This document shows, one piece after another, positions 23,470-36,500 of a stretch of DNA of 64,000 nucleotides. Position 1 is the stretch's first letter; the number at the start of each line of letters is the position of its first letter. This DNA is from Epiperipatus broadwayi (lineage: Eukaryota; Onychophora; Udeonychophora; Euonychophora; Peripatidae), in the NCBI GenBank assembly GCA_028023455.1, contig JAQFVV010000012.1:12846364-12910363 (forward strand), read 5' to 3'. Below the pieces are notes generated by a model, which did not search any database, had not been told where the DNA came from, and saw nothing but the letters and a program-made list of their open reading frames with translations. A program made the position numbers and the translations under genes.

Positions 23470-25560
23470 TGTAGCTTTCCTGTGTATTGTATTCTTGGCC
23501 ACATCTTCCCAATGAAAATAATTGATATTGCACTTTTTAAAAAATGTCTTTGAAATAATCTTTATAATGTAAATATAGCCTATCTTTACTAAAAAAAAAA
23601 AACCTATATATATGCTTAAGTTCACAATAAAAGACCTTTTAGGAAGTTTTCCATTGTTCATTTGTCTGAATATCCAATCCAATGAGAATGTGATTTTGCA
23701 ATAATGGATTCAGTAGTATTGCATCTTCTAAAATGAAGAATAAATTGATTAGTTTTACAATCTTGCTATTGTATTTTTAAAATTTTATGAGACATCCTTA
23801 AATAAAACCTTTCTAATGCCTTTATATCTGATAGGCTATCCAAATTTTAATCAAAACAATAAATTATGTAAAACTTTTGCTCTGTATACAGTTAACTTAA
23901 TCAAAATACTTATTTCCCTGTGATAAAACAATCTATCTTTTAACTTATTCAAAGCACCAAAAGCACATTAGTGTTTGTGTTGGACTTCAACATCTAAATC
24001 CAGTTTTCTATATATAAAAATTCCATGATATATAAACTGATTTATATTTTCCAAGTTGATAACTATCGAACTAAAAGTTGCTAGTTAAAAAATTGACATC
24101 TTTATATACTTTGCAGTCAGATTACTAAACATTATGTAAATTGTATTTTGAATTGATAAAAATAGCACAGTTATCAGCATATTATAAATCCATAATCCAA
24201 AATAGATGACTCCTTTTATTTTTGCTTTTAAATGATTCAAATTAAAATTTTCACCATCAAACTTGTACCGCATCTTGATCTGTGATTGATTAAGTTATCT
24301 ATAAACAATTCCAAAAAACACTATCATAAATATTGAAAACATTGGAGGAAGTGTATACATTATTTAAAACAGTTTTCATTTCAACTCTCTCAGATTTATT
24401 TATTATTTCTTACTTTATCATGTAGAAGCTGTATAATATGAATCAATTTTGATGGACAACCAACTAATTTCAGACAGTGCCATAGAACATTGTCCTATTA
24501 ATTGAATCAAATGTCTTGACCAAATTAATAAAGGAAATATATAAACTATTTATTTGTTCCTGACACTTTTATTACATTTGATTATCAACTAAAATTTTAT
24601 CTATATGGCTTCTTGACTTTCTAAAATCACATTGAGTGAGTCTTTGATAACTATTCATTTATAACTGGAAACAACGTATTCAATAAAATTTTTGGAAGTA
24701 CTTTTGTTATAATGAATAATAGTAATTTTCCTTGATAATTATTGCAGTCTTGTTTACTCCCTTTGTTCTTAAAACTGGAACAATAAAAGCATTCTTAAGA
24801 TCAGATAGCATAACTTTGAGTCCATATATTTTCAAAAAAATTCAGATATTTTTGAAGTTAATATATCTCTACTATATTTTAAAACTTCTCCAGCTATTTT
24901 ATCAGGACTTCTAATGTTTCCAATTTTTAAATACAAAGAAAGTTGTGTTGATTTTATTAAGTTGCATATTGTTGTCCAAATCTAAATGAGTAAATAAAAT
25001 GGATGTATTATTAAAAGTCTCATTTCAATTATTTTCACTACTCAAAATATTATATCATATAAAAGAGGGTCACTGCTGGATTTATTAGAATTGTGACTCT
25101 GATTCGCACATTCAAATTTCTTTTCAATTCATCAAAAAAAAATCTACAATGGCATGATCAGCAAAGGTCTCTATCTTTTTTGCAATTTTAATCCACCAAT
25201 TATTTTAAGCTCTTTGTCAGTCATTAAATTTCTGCCTTCAGATTTTTATATTTGTTATAAAGTTTCACTTTTAATATGTTACTTTACCAAGTAGAAAATG
25301 TCACATGTTTCTTTTTAATTAAACCAGTCATGATTCTTCTTTTTAATGAATTCAAAAATATATTTACATCAATCCATAATGCATTTTTTAAAAGAATTCC
25401 ATGTTTCTGTAATATGACCATCCTGAAGATTCAAATTAGCAATTTTATTGTTTGGTCGCTTTAGAAATTTAGTATACATAATAGATTCTTCTAATGAAGA
25501 CCAATTTTTGGGCGAATATTAGCAGAATAATTTCCATTTTTATTGCAACTACCATTTTAA
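23470..25560 (-). pseudogene. second LINE relic of a different family
   Basis: Minus-strand reading, 5' to 3': near 25430-25350 'ETWNSFKKCIMD' then KKKNHDWFN; near 25200-25130 'NNWWIKIAKKIETFADHA'; near 24930-24870 IRSPDKIAGEVLKYS (the APG.DGIP.EVLK box); near 24540-24460 SLYISFINLVKTFDSINRTM (FIDL.KAFDTVNR box with Asp lost); near 24390-24330 traces of the 'GVKQGC..P.LF.IY' block; near 24270-24150 MRYKFDGENFNLNHLKAK, then DLQYADNCAIF (catalytic YADD now YADN). This order is that of a LINE reverse transcriptase of a type common in invertebrates, distinct from the 20.6-kb and RTE copies. It is dead: the catalytic residues are changed and stops are numerous. Clade not assigned. Confidence 0.75.
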
Positions 25561-25599
25561 TCTTGGAGCATTTTAATATATGATTTGTCCAACAATCTG

Positions 25600-28200
25600 A
25601 ACTAGTGAGTGCTTTCTTAAATCTGTTAAATGTTCCTTTATAGTCATTTTTCTGTTTAAAAAATGTTTGTGATAGTTAATTAAGATATATATTTTTTTGT
25701 ATCACTGTCTATTGCAGAAAAATAAGAATAAAATCATGAGATACTTGCTTTGGTGTAAGAATGACCACTAAGTGCAACTACCAATGACAATGGAAAAAAA
25801 TATAACTGTGTGTTCATGTGTATAGAAGAATCTTGATACATGTATATATTAAACAAAATAATATGTAGCACACAAATGCATACTAATGTTGAACTTAAAG
25901 AGTTGATAAGATGTATCAAAAGAAAACTGACACAAACAAGTGAATAAATTGTATTTTTTTTAGTGTTCTGACTGCAAATTATATAAAGATCTTGATTTAC
26001 TATATACAAACTCGAATTATTTCATATTTCAAGATCAACATTCTCAAAGATGAAAGCTATAATCATTTAAGGTGGAAATTTAAAACTTGCAAAACTGAGA
26101 TATTATATAAAAATTAATACCTGAAATGCTAAAAGAATTGTAGATAAAATAAAAACACAACAAAAAAATCATTGCAAAAACTAACACACATCTGAATATT
26201 TTGGTACTATCAAAACAATTCATTATTTAGTTTCTTGAGCAAAACATTTATAGCAATAATTGTATTTTAATGTCAATTCTTTCTGATGTAATTCTGGTGA
26301 TAAGATTATTGTGTCACAAGCCATAAAAGCTAATCAGTGGATAATAAAACTTATTATATAAATACATTAGTTATCATTTACAATTTTTTTCCAATCACTA
26401 AAAAGATTTATATTTGTTGAGTGCCAAAAAATAACCAACAGATTGCCTTTTTCCAAATATCAATTATAGTTGTGAAATTGTCAGATTATGTAAACTTATA
26501 ATATTCTCTTGAACCCATCATCATTCTGCATAGACACATTACAAATTTAGACTAACATTTTGGGGATTAGGTTTTTAGTGAAAATTTTATTTCTAACAAA
26601 TAATGTCATCTTTAGAGATACATTGATAATGGTTTTGATGATATTGTACATTCTAATGGCCTCCTTAATTATTTCATTTAAATATTACGGAGTTATCATA
26701 GATCATTTTAGTTAATAAATGAAGGGTTGTCATTTATCATGGACATTTGTCAAAGTCTTGAATATTTGTTTTCTACAAGATAACATTCTTCTATAGATTT
26801 TCTTATTATATATATAATCTATTTTACATAAATTACAAAAAGATGCAAAGAATGAATCTACATCATATTAATAACAATTTCAGCAGCATTCCAATTTATA
26901 TTCCATCTCGTTAAATCCATATCTCTTTATGAACATGTGCGTGACCAGCTAAATAGACATTGTTATATTTTGTAACAGAAAAGAATATCACTTTTTAAAA
27001 TTTTTATTAATTTTTTTCAAATTTTAAATATCTCGCTTTATTATCTACTTTTTACATACTTAATAAAAGCAATAAACAAAATCAGATATGTTGAATAATT
27101 TTTTATTTTATTGATTTATTTACCCATCGTTCTTATCAAAATATTTGCTTTAAGAATTTTATTTTGGTTTTTCTTTAATACAATAAACAAATAAGAGTGG
27201 GAAAAAAATTATTTTTATTTTTAAAAAAAATATTGCTGGTAGCAATACAGTTATGTGTGCACATAGCATTTTAATTAATGTTAATAACATAATAATGAAA
27301 TTTGCGTCTCTGCTTCACGATAGTATAATCTTTTGCCATTAAATATTTTTACAATTATATTTTGATATTTTGTTGTGCTATGATTACAGTATGCCATAGC
27401 TGTATTATCCAAAAGAACAGTCTAAAGCTTTATATTTTATTCTGGATATCATCATATTAGTTTAATGTAAGAAATATTAAATATAAATTTTAATCAAACA
27501 ATATATTTTCAGGGAAAACTAATAAATATATATTTACTAATGTGAATATGTTTATAATTAAATTTTATCAAATATATATTCTAAACATTTCCACTCTACG
27601 TATTTTCCTTCATAAGAACATATATGAGACATTGGTGCAAAAAAAGATCAGTATATGGATAGTTCTAAAAAGAGTCCTGTCCATGATCTCTGGCTGTGCA
27701 TGATGTTCAAAACAAATTTCTAATAGTTGAATAACATCACAATTATTTTATTCATACCAGCAGTGACAGGATTCATAAAAAGAAATTAAGTATAAATGTA
27801 AATACACTTGAGCTCTCTTTTGAAACGAAATCACTACTCCCATTAAAAAAATGTTATTATTAAAATATTTGCAAACAATTTTGAACATTATGCATAATCA
27901 TGGAAAATAATCAGGATCCTTTTCATAAACATGGGTAAACATTAATCTTTTTATTCATAAATGTAAATCTATCTGTCCTTACATACTGAAAACCCTCAAA
28001 ACATTTGTTGTGCACACAATACCTAGTATGCTTTGAATAGTATATGTTTTACTTTAGTATAGTTTGCAATTGAATCAAAAATATATATTGGAGATTTATC
28101 AAAACATTTTCAAATATTTATATTAAAATGAACTTGAATGACAATTTGCTTTATTTTGGATATGTTTGTATTGTAGGGTATATATATTTACGTTTAATAT
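25600..28200. other. AT-rich DNA, no gene seen
   Basis: A 91-codon minus-strand frame at 25734-26009 has no recognisable domain. I see no other structure. Confidence 0.5.
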
Positions 28201-28209
28201 TTTTAACAA

Positions 28210-28665
28210 GTTAATAAAGCTGTAAATTATTTAATAAATGGGAACTCCATTATATAAATAAAATTAAAACCACAGTCAAAATGTATTACAGTATAGCAAT
28301 CAATCGGACTGACTCTGCAGCCTGTAAGAAAACAATAGCAAACTTGCCCAAGCTGCTACTGCCCAAAAGATTATTATTTTTAATCAGTGACTCACATTGT
28401 TATGTATGAGCTGGTAACTAAAAATTATAGCTATAAAAGTCTAGAAACAATGTATAGCAACATTTTTTATATCCCAACTGAAATTAAAACTCTTCCATCA
28501 GCCAGTCATGTATTTAAATATATTTTTAAAAGGTTAATATAAATAATAAATTATTTAATAAATAAGAACTCTGTTGTAGCAACCAATCAGATCAGTTTTG
28601 CAGCCTAAAAGCAAACAATAACAAACTTGTCCAAGCTACCATTGATCAAAAGACAAAAAGTTAAA
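28210..28665. repeat. diverged tandem pair, unit about 283 bp
   Basis: 'aattatttaataaat.ggaactc' followed by 'agcaa(t/c)caatc.ga.c' and 'gcagcct..aag.aaacaata' blocks occurs from 28215 and again from 28540. Anchor positions 28295 and 28578 are 283 bp apart. The layout recalls the other tandem elements here, but I see no intact hammerhead core. Confidence 0.5.
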
Positions 28666-28669
28666 TTAG

Positions 28670-30885
28670 GTATGTTTATGGACTTTTATTTTAATAATTA
28701 ATAGAAATAAAAGCTTATAGCCATGTAAACAAAGATAATATACACTTTGATTATTGCCAAGAAACCAATTACTAATTGACTATCCTGAGGTTAAACAAAG
28801 TTTTTTTTATTAACCTATACAATAGCTCATTTGTTTTGGGTTTTAGTGGAGTAAAAGAGGTTCTCTTTTACTTCAAACTGATGTTGTTATATGGATTTAA
28901 ACTCAGAAAGCTATTTATTATAAGTGTGAGACTGTAGAAGACTAGCATTTTCCTTGGCATTTTGCAAATATATGATCTAGCCCAAATGAGGAGTATTGTC
29001 CATGCATGAAATATGTATAATGGGGATCATTTATATTTTTCACATGGGTATGGTCATGTGTATCAGTTGTTTGAGATGAAGTGGAGTATGAATTGAAACT
29101 AAAAATCCTAAGTTCAAATTCCTCTATTTACTGTAATAAACACTCAGTATATTGAATGAAAAGGTTAATTATATATGTGTGTATGTTATGAATAAACAGT
29201 ACTCAATTTCAATAAATGTTTAAAGTTCTGCATGGGTGGAAGGTTAGTTTATTTCTGTCAAAAATTATATATATTTTGTAGGGTATTAATTCTAAACCCA
29301 AGCAAGACCTCAATTATTCCAGGAAAAAAAAAGAAAATTTTTTGTTTGTTTTATTCAGCTATATATATATTCATTGAAAATCACTGATAGAATAATGCTC
29401 TAATTTAGACAGATGCCCTCATATAAGACAAGAAGATTAATTAATATTTCAAGTTTAATTTTATGTAATGCAGTTTTATATATATATATTATTTCTATTT
29501 TATTGTTTGTTAATATATTTTAGAAAAAAGAGAAAGAGAAAAGAGAGAAAGAAACTCATTAGCAAATGTGTAATATCAAAAAGACTGATAATGATTGATG
29601 CTGGACTATTAAAATAGTTTTAAACTTAGCTGCTTATTAATTATAAGTTGTCAGTTCCGAGATAAAGATATTTCAAGTCACTCAAGTGGATACTAGATAC
29701 TTCAATTATGTAATACCATCTAAAAGCTGATGTCAAAAAGGGATCAGTGACATTAGTAATACAAATGATATTGAAAGAGAAGCTGAGATACAGTTATTTT
29801 TTTGCAGACTAATATTCAAGTGAGATTTAGTAATTTAAAAAGAAATTCCTTGCTGTGACTCCAGATTACTTTATTTGGAGAGCTGGAGGCCACCAGGAGT
29901 CCAGGTGCATCTGAATGAAAGAAAACCTAGAGAAACACATCCAAAGCTGACCATGTAAGAAGTGATGACTTCAGTGTCTGCAATGCCTTGTGCCTCAATC
30001 CACTATGTTCCAGTAACATCAGAGGAATAGCAAAAGCATGAAGAAAGCCTACTTTGAACCAAATTCATGATTGCCTATGAATAAGTCCAGATAGCAACCA
30101 GTTCTATATCATAAATTTGCTATCAATAATGACTTGGAAAATAATAACTAAGCTAATTGAAGAAAATTTGTGTCATAATCAATTGTTGACAGGCATAAAA
30201 TAAAAGGATAAGGGGGGGGGAGTATAAAATGATAATCCAGGGGATAGATTAACTTTTTGTTTTAGTATTAATTCAGTGAGTGCAGAAATTAGAAAGAGCT
30301 ATAATAGATACAAATTAATTATGGGATGTGTACATTATAATATTATTGACAAGATGAGGTGTGTATATGCATTTTTTTTGTTTATTAATTAGATGAATCC
30401 TGCAAAGGGACCAAATTATTTACCTAGGTAAAATGACATTTAAATATCATAACTAAAATATGTGATACTTTCTTTTTTTTTCTCTCTTATTGTTATTAAT
30501 TATTAAATTTTCATTAATTCTATCTTTATTATTTTACAATGCAACTATTATTTAGTAATATTGGAATAAAAAAATTAAATCAGAGATTGAAATTAAACCA
30601 CTTATACGTTTATTTATGAATCACAAAACTCCTTATAAATGTTGCTCATAAGTCATCATCAGATTCATTATGAACCCCAAAAAAAGGTAAAAAAGATAAT
30701 TTTAATCATGATATGAAAAATATTGGTCATAGATATATATATATTTGAAATGTACAACAATCCTAGCAGATGACTATGTATTTAGGATCTAGTTCTCTCT
30801 TGTGCCTATGAAAGAGGATGGGAGAGATATTATCACCAGAAATTATTTATATAGAAAGGTAAATATGCACAAAATAGTGGTGCCA
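28670..30885. other. AT-rich DNA with one region of even composition
   Basis: No confirmed gene. About 29830-30120 is less AT-rich and one frame contains CNIRGIAKA, then RKPTLNQ, weakly like the start of a LINE endonuclease. That is too little to call. A run of nine G lies at about 30211-30219. Confidence 0.4.
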
Positions 30886-30889
30886 ATAA

Positions 30890-31160
30890 TTTTTTATCTC
30901 TGAGTTAGCTTAGTGGTTGACCTCCTATTGATAAGTCAAGTGACTTTAAGATCCATAAGTCAATCTTATAAAGATGTGGCACAGGGTGATGCTCCAAAGG
31001 ATGGAAATTAATAATCCCATTCTGAATAAGAAACCACAACAATTAATTATAGATACAATACCAGGGATTTGTGTATAGATGCTAAGAGACTCTATGTTCA
31101 AATGAATTAAACCTTGGTGTCTTCAAACTATTCTGGTACAATATATATATAATGCTATGT
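30890..31160 (+). mobile_element. tRNA-like SINE head (putative)
   Basis: TTAGCTTAGTGGTTGACC near 30905 is a good match to an internal pol III A box (TRGCNNAGYGG). About 50 bp downstream, TGACTT..AAGTCA forms a T-arm-like stem around a degraded B box (AAGATCCAT). The segment is followed by a body of even base composition to about 31130. SINEs start with such tRNA-derived promoters and are moved by LINEs. It is a single copy in the window, so the body ends are guesses. Confidence 0.45.
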
Positions 31161-31169
31161 TATTTAATA

Positions 31170-32840
31170 ATTTTATATATATAATAATTGTAATAAAATC
31201 ATAATTACTGTTAGCTTGAATATTTGAATTTTGTTGTTAATCCAAGATCAGAAATATATATATATTAAGAGAAAAAATAAAGTAAATATAAAATATTATT
31301 TTAAAACTAATTTATTTTTCAAAATAATATTTTTCATTACTTTCTTAATCTTTTTGAAAACAAAAAAGAAATGCTAAATGATGTTCTCTGTTATGTATTT
31401 CTATGAAATGAAGACTTATCTATGGATATTACTTGGACTTTTCGTTATATATTGAGAAATCTAGTATATTTGATTATTTCTGTATTAATATTTTGATTAA
31501 ATACTTGGCTCTATAAAACCAAAGCTTTAGAGGTCAAATTATGTTCTTAGAATTTTTTTTTTGGTCAATAAGTTTTAGAAACTCAGAAGTATATTAATAT
31601 AAAATGGAAGATTGAACTGTTATTCTTAATTATGGAACATAAAGTGCAAAAAGGTCTTCATGAAAGAATAGCATTTACAATTTAAATTTTACTTTTTGAA
31701 TATCTGTCTAAATTTAACATATCAAAATCTGTTGATATCTTTTTTTAGGTAATACTTTTATTAAATGAGCTAGTTTTTGTGAGTGAAATCCAGTATAGAA
31801 ATTTTAAGAGATTTATATAAAAAATGAAGTCTTAAACTTGACATCTTTTATTGACGATTTATCAAGCAAAAAGACAATTATTTGAAAACTAGAAATTTCT
31901 CTCACTATAATATATATATATATATCATTTATATAAATCCATTTATTTGTTATACTTCTAAGTAATTGATATATACTCCAGTTACAATTATAGTTAGTTT
32001 CTCTGAATGTGAATATATATAAATTATAAAAATAAAAAAAATAAAAAACTTTTCTTAATTTAAAATAGAATAAACATTTTTAATGAAAGTTTTTCTTACC
32101 ATGCATGACATAATTCCTCTTTTCTTTAAAATAAAGGTGATCTGAATATTTATTTGAAATATATTGATCTGACTCTCTAAACAACTATTATATATCTTTA
32201 ATAAATATGAAATCAAAGTATTTATTATTTCTCCATTGAGAAATAATGATATTACTAAACACTTAACAAGGTTAAACTTGCTAATTTGTTTTTCCACTTC
32301 AGCATGCACTATCCAATAGATTGTTATATTGGAAGATTTTCTAGCCCATTTTCAAAAAATATTCTGAATAAATTCTGGTTAGTTATTAAGTAACTTATAT
32401 GGATATCTTCAATGTGATATACAGAGAAAAGGTTGGATTTTAAATTATGAATTTATGGATTAGATTATATAAACTTAACATTGTTTTATAATCAAGACTT
32501 TATTTTCTTGAGTCATATGAAACAGTGATTCATAATGACTATTTTAAGAATTTATTACATGTTTTTACACAAATTTTATTTGAGGAACACTACCTTTGAT
32601 AATTTTTTATTCATAATAGTTTTAAGATTAAAACAAGACCCAATTCAATGTGATATACATGTTATTTTTATTCTTTCTAATTCCAAATTGTGATTTGTTT
32701 AAAAAATATTTTTTTCTATTTTACTAATGAATATTCATTAAAGAAGTTTCTGCTTATTAATCTATTTGTTTTTATTATTTATTTATTTTTGGTTTAAATT
32801 TTATAAATAGACTTAAAGAGGTCTAAAAAAGTTATATATG
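31170..32840. other. AT-rich DNA, no gene seen
   Basis: An 84-codon minus-strand frame (32055-32309) has no recognisable domain. Nothing else found. Confidence 0.55.
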
Positions 32841-32845
32841 TCAAA

Positions 32846-32932
32846 CATTGGTTGGCAAGAGGTCAGCAACAGCTGCTTTACAAGCAGTTGTCCCAGGTTA
32901 GCGGGTTTGCTTTCCAGCTGATGCTATGACAC
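32846..32932 (+). tRNA. tRNA-like segment (pseudogene or SINE head)
   Basis: The sequence folds roughly as a class II (long variable arm) tRNA. The acceptor strands CATTGGT and GCTGATG pair with wobbles, and TTGGCAAGAGGTCAGC acts as the D arm and A box. The anticodon stem CTGC/GCAG encloses loop TTTACAA (anticodon TAC if read directly), and GGGTTTGCTTTCC is a degraded B box/T arm. T-arm pairing is poor, so a functional tRNA is unlikely. A tRNA pseudogene or the head of a SINE fits better. Confidence 0.4.
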
Positions 32933-32939
32933 ATGAGAA

Positions 32940-33755
32940 AGAAAAAAGTTATATATTCTTTAACTCATGTTAGTAATAAATCAATAATATAGTCATGTTA
33001 TTTTCTAACAATATAAGATTAATTTTAAAACGAAGGTAAAAATAGCTGTGGTTTCTTCCTCAATTAATGTTTTCTAAAACAAAAATAAGAAAATGATGTG
33101 ATTGATTTAATAAGAAGGATATCATATTGGCAATATATGTATTTTTAGGTAAAAAAAAAAAAAAATATTTATTTTGAAAAGTTAATGTCTTCTGAATAAT
33201 ATATGGTCCTGGAACAATTCATAGAGTAAAAGATTTTAGGGCTCTAGCATATTTTTTTCTTTTGATCAGTGACTAAGATACATAAGTATGATTAATGAAT
33301 TAATAAATGAAAAGAATAGATGTCTAGTGATAAATAGGGAGGCAAATAAACATATCAATTAATGTGCAATAAATACCATAAAATTAAGTGAGTAATCAAA
33401 GCTTTATAAATTATAATCAAATCATTAATATAAATGTATCTTAATGATATAAAGAACTCCTTAAATAAATAAATCACGTTAGTAGATGGAAAATAATGAT
33501 TAACTATTACTGATGATATCAGTTGTTATTTTGTTATAATACTCACTTGTGTACTCAATTAATATAATATTGATTATCCAGAACTATCCTATTTATTGAT
33601 CTGAAATGTGATACATTTCTAAGTATATATGAAAATTTTTAAAAATATTATTATTATATATGAGTAGCCTTAATCCTTGTTAAAGCCAAGACATCAAATA
33701 AATACTTAAAAATACTTTAGCTATTTTTCCAAAAGTTAAAACTCCTTAAATTGAA
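32940..33755. other. AT-rich DNA, no gene seen
   Basis: No gene or named repeat recognised. Confidence 0.6.
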
Positions 33756-33844
33756 AGTTAAAATGGTAACAGTATGAATACTGAACCCTACCGTTTGATG
33801 GTGCTCTTTTTTGCCCAATGCACATCAATATACCACTTGATGGG

Positions 33845-34420
33845 CTGTCTGTTTGTTTACACAATATTATGGTAAAATTTTTTTTTTTCAACTGTTTTTT
33901 TTTTTTCGTTGTCGGCCCATCTGTTTTGTTTGCATAATATTACGGTAAAACACCAATTTTTTTTATTTCACCCGGTTTTTTTTTTTCCGTTTTTTAATAA
34001 ACAAATACTTTTTTTTATATGGTCTAGGGGTGTTGGTTTGTTTTTAAATTTCGACTAACTAATTGTCGGTTTCTTTACATAATATTACTTACGGTAAAGC
34101 CGAGTTTTTTTTCCACCCGTTTTTTTATTTGGTTCGTTTTTTTAAGAAACAAACACTTTGTTTTTAAATGGTGAAGTGTTGGTTTGCTTTGAAATTATCG
34201 ATTAACGCTCCGTCGGTTTGTTTACACAAAAATACGGTACCAAACACTTTGTTGTTTTTAGATAATGGAAGGGGTTGGTTGTTTACTTTGAACTTCTTTT
34301 TTTTTTTATTGATGTTTTGATTTGCTGAAAGTCTTCAACAATTTGGTACTTTTGAATAAACCAACACTTGTTTTTTTTTTAGAGGAGAGAAAGGTTGTTT
34401 TGATTTTGAATTGTCATCTT
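33845..34420. repeat. degenerate T-rich tandem repeats inside the transposon
   Basis: Four loose copies of a block like 'gtcggtttgtttacataatattacggtaaa' occur near 33850, 33925, 34065 and 34205. Each is followed by long T runs and 'aaacaaacacttt'. Confidence 0.6.
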
Positions 34421-35128
34421 TTTTTAAAATTTATTATGAGGCTTTTCTATTTTTTCATTTCAAATCTTTATGCTACAGAAAGCTGTATTATATGATAACG
34501 AAAAGTTCTTCCTTAATTTTTGGGCCTTTAATTTTAAAAAAGACATAAACAGTTCATTTTTAAAGAACACTTTTTTTTTAAGCCGGGAGAGGTGGGGTGG
34601 GATGGCGGGAAGGTTTGTTTTGATTTTTAATTATAGATTTCTTTTTGGATTTTTTTTTTTTTTTGAACATTTTATTATGTTGCTGCACAGTCTTTATTAC
34701 TATTTTATATATATATTTTTTGGGGTGGGGTCTTTTGAATAAACTCTTAAACATTTCTTTATTATTTTTTTTTTGGTATAATAAAATAATACCTACTTTA
34801 ATTAACTGTTAATGAAACTTATGAAATATTACCTACTTTTTTTATAATCATGTGAACAACAACAAAAAACAACAGTTTTCCATAAAATAATTTATTGAAT
34901 CAAAAGTAAATGAAACTTTGGACAAGTTGTAAATCAAAACAAGTAATAAAAAAAAACACCATTTTTGGGGCATTAAAAAGCCAAAAGTAACATGCAAATA
35001 AAATAACAGGGAAGCCTCAAAGCTGTAAGAAAAGTAACACACAAATAAAATAACAGAGAAGCCTCAAAGTTGTAAGTAACAGAAAATTGGAGCCCTCCAA
35101 CCAACTTCTTTTACAGTTCTCACACAGA

Positions 35129-35392
35129 TTAACATGTAAACAGGCATTTGCACATGAAATCAGAAACAACTCTGCTGAAAAGAATCGTTTCAATTTGTGA
35201 GCAGTTCAAAAAGTATAGGGAAGCATTTGTGATGACATGACAATTCTTAATATGGAATACTAATTCCATTACGCTTTCTAAAAAATTTCCAAGAATGAAT
35301 TTTTGCAGAGTTTCATCTCTTTCAAATGTGGCCATCATTAAATCAGACCATAGCAAGAGTTCAAGCACTTGACAAATACTGTCGCAATGCAA
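35129..35392 (-). CDS. hypothetical 87-residue frame inside the transposon
   Basis: An open frame of 87 codons between the terminal inverted repeats, the longest in the right half of the 1.8-kb element. Base composition is less AT-rich than its surroundings. It begins MHCDSICQVLELLLW and is fairly rich in Cys, Phe and Leu. I do not recognise a domain and see no DDE or zinc-finger signature. It could be the remnant of a transposase end or an unconstrained frame; I do not claim a function. Confidence 0.25.
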   Translation of the reverse strand: MHCDSICQVLELLLWSDLMMATFERDETLQKFILGNFLESVMELVFHIKNCHVITNASLYFLNCSQIETILFSRVVSDFMCKCLFTC

Positions 35393-35891
35393 TGGGCATA
35401 GTATTTTGTTACCTAATCATAGAATACATCACTCTTAGGTGGTCTGTTACAGCTCAAAAAACACCTATTGTAGTGTCAACTATAAATTAAGGCTGCTATA
35501 AATGATTTATTGATGTGTGTTTTGTGAAAAATGCCACCATCAAGCAGTAGGGTTCAGTATTCATAATATTACCATTAAAATATATATTTATTTTGTTTAA
35601 AAATATTTATTATTTAGAATTACATTTTCTCAGTATGTTATTTTTATTTTTTTAGTTAATTATTATTTTTACTAGGAGGGTCATTGTTTTTCAGCAATTT
35701 TTGATTTTAATTAATGTAAAACTATGTTTTAAACCACCAAACATCATGTGATCACCAATTCTTATTCTTGCTCATAACTGTTATTAAAACAGGCAAAACT
35801 CTCCATACAGTAGTGTCACTCAGTGCAAGCCAGAGTAATCAATGAATGTCAGAAGGCTTGTTCAGAAAATCCCTATCTAGTGCCTACTCAT

Positions 35892-35946
35892 CCAATATCC
35901 CCAGACTAGTTTCTGGCTTGTGGCCTTCATCAGTGAAGAGCCTTGG
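35892..35946 (-). ncRNA. hammerhead ribozyme, type I, family A copy A4a
   Basis: Core CTGATGA, stem II GGC-CACAA-GCC, GAAA, ACTAGT, GTC; stem I TCTTCA pairs with TGGGGA using G-T pairs. All invariant core bases are intact. Confidence 0.8.
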
Positions 35947-36445
35947 ATCTGAGAGCACTGCACCTAGATCTTAGGATCTAATGCATCCACCTTTTATCTC
36001 TACTTAACTACAAAACTATGAGAATAAAATTGAAAACATAATATTTTTAATCTAAGCTCATTAGCTTATATAGTCATATAAATATGAATTCAGTTCAGGA
36101 CCCATACATTTTGGGGTCTTTGGTTCTTTAATAAACCATATTCACAACTATTCTATTAGGCAGGATTGATATTAAACAACCAAACATCACATGATCACCA
36201 TTTCTTATGCTTGTTCATAACTGTTATTAAAACAGGCAAAACTCTCCATACAGTAGTGCCACTCAGTGCAAGCCAGAGTAATCAATGGATTCAGACCTAT
36301 ATGACTATATAAGCTAATGAGCTTAGATTGAAAATATTATTGTGTTTTCAATTTTATTCTCATAGTTTTATAGTTAAGTAGAGATAAAATATATTTGCTG
36401 GAGGGTTGCATTAGATCCTAAGATCAAGGTGGTGTGCTCTCAGAT

Positions 36446-36500
36446 CCAAGGCTTCTCACTGATGAAGGCCACAAGCCAGAAACTAGTCTGGGGATATTAG
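36446..36500 (+). ncRNA. hammerhead ribozyme, type I, family A copy A4b
   Basis: Opposite-strand copy within the same insertion: stem I TTCTCA with TGGGGA, core CTGATGA, stem II GGC-CACAA-GCC, GAAA, ACTAGT, GTC. Core intact; the outermost stem I strand ends TTAG instead of TTGG. Confidence 0.8.

Larger units (their letters stand above)
33757..35575. mobile_element. DNA transposon with terminal inverted repeats, about 1.8 kb
   Basis: Left end 'tatgaatactgaaccctac' at 33773 and the complementary right end finishing at 35565 form inverted repeats. With an internal 'ttgatggtg' block, similarity runs about 35-40 bp and also outward through 'aatggtaa'. TTAA occurs just outside both ends, offset by two bases. 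The interior holds degenerate T-rich tandem repeats, a 56-bp duplication near 34980-35095 and one minus-strand frame. No transposase motif is recognised, so it is likely non-autonomous or decayed. Superfamily not assigned. Confidence 0.7.

Noticed and set aside
28300-28640. CTGA(C/T)T..GCAGCCT..AAG(A/C)AAAC as a hammerhead
   Set aside because: The CTGANGA and GAAA boxes are not both present in either copy and stem I does not pair.
30001-30120. LINE endonuclease start (CNIRGIAKA)
   Set aside because: One short motif with no following catalytic blocks.
34470-34742. 90-codon plus-strand frame inside the inverted-repeat transposon
   Set aside because: Phe-rich product of T-rich sequence with no recognisable motif.
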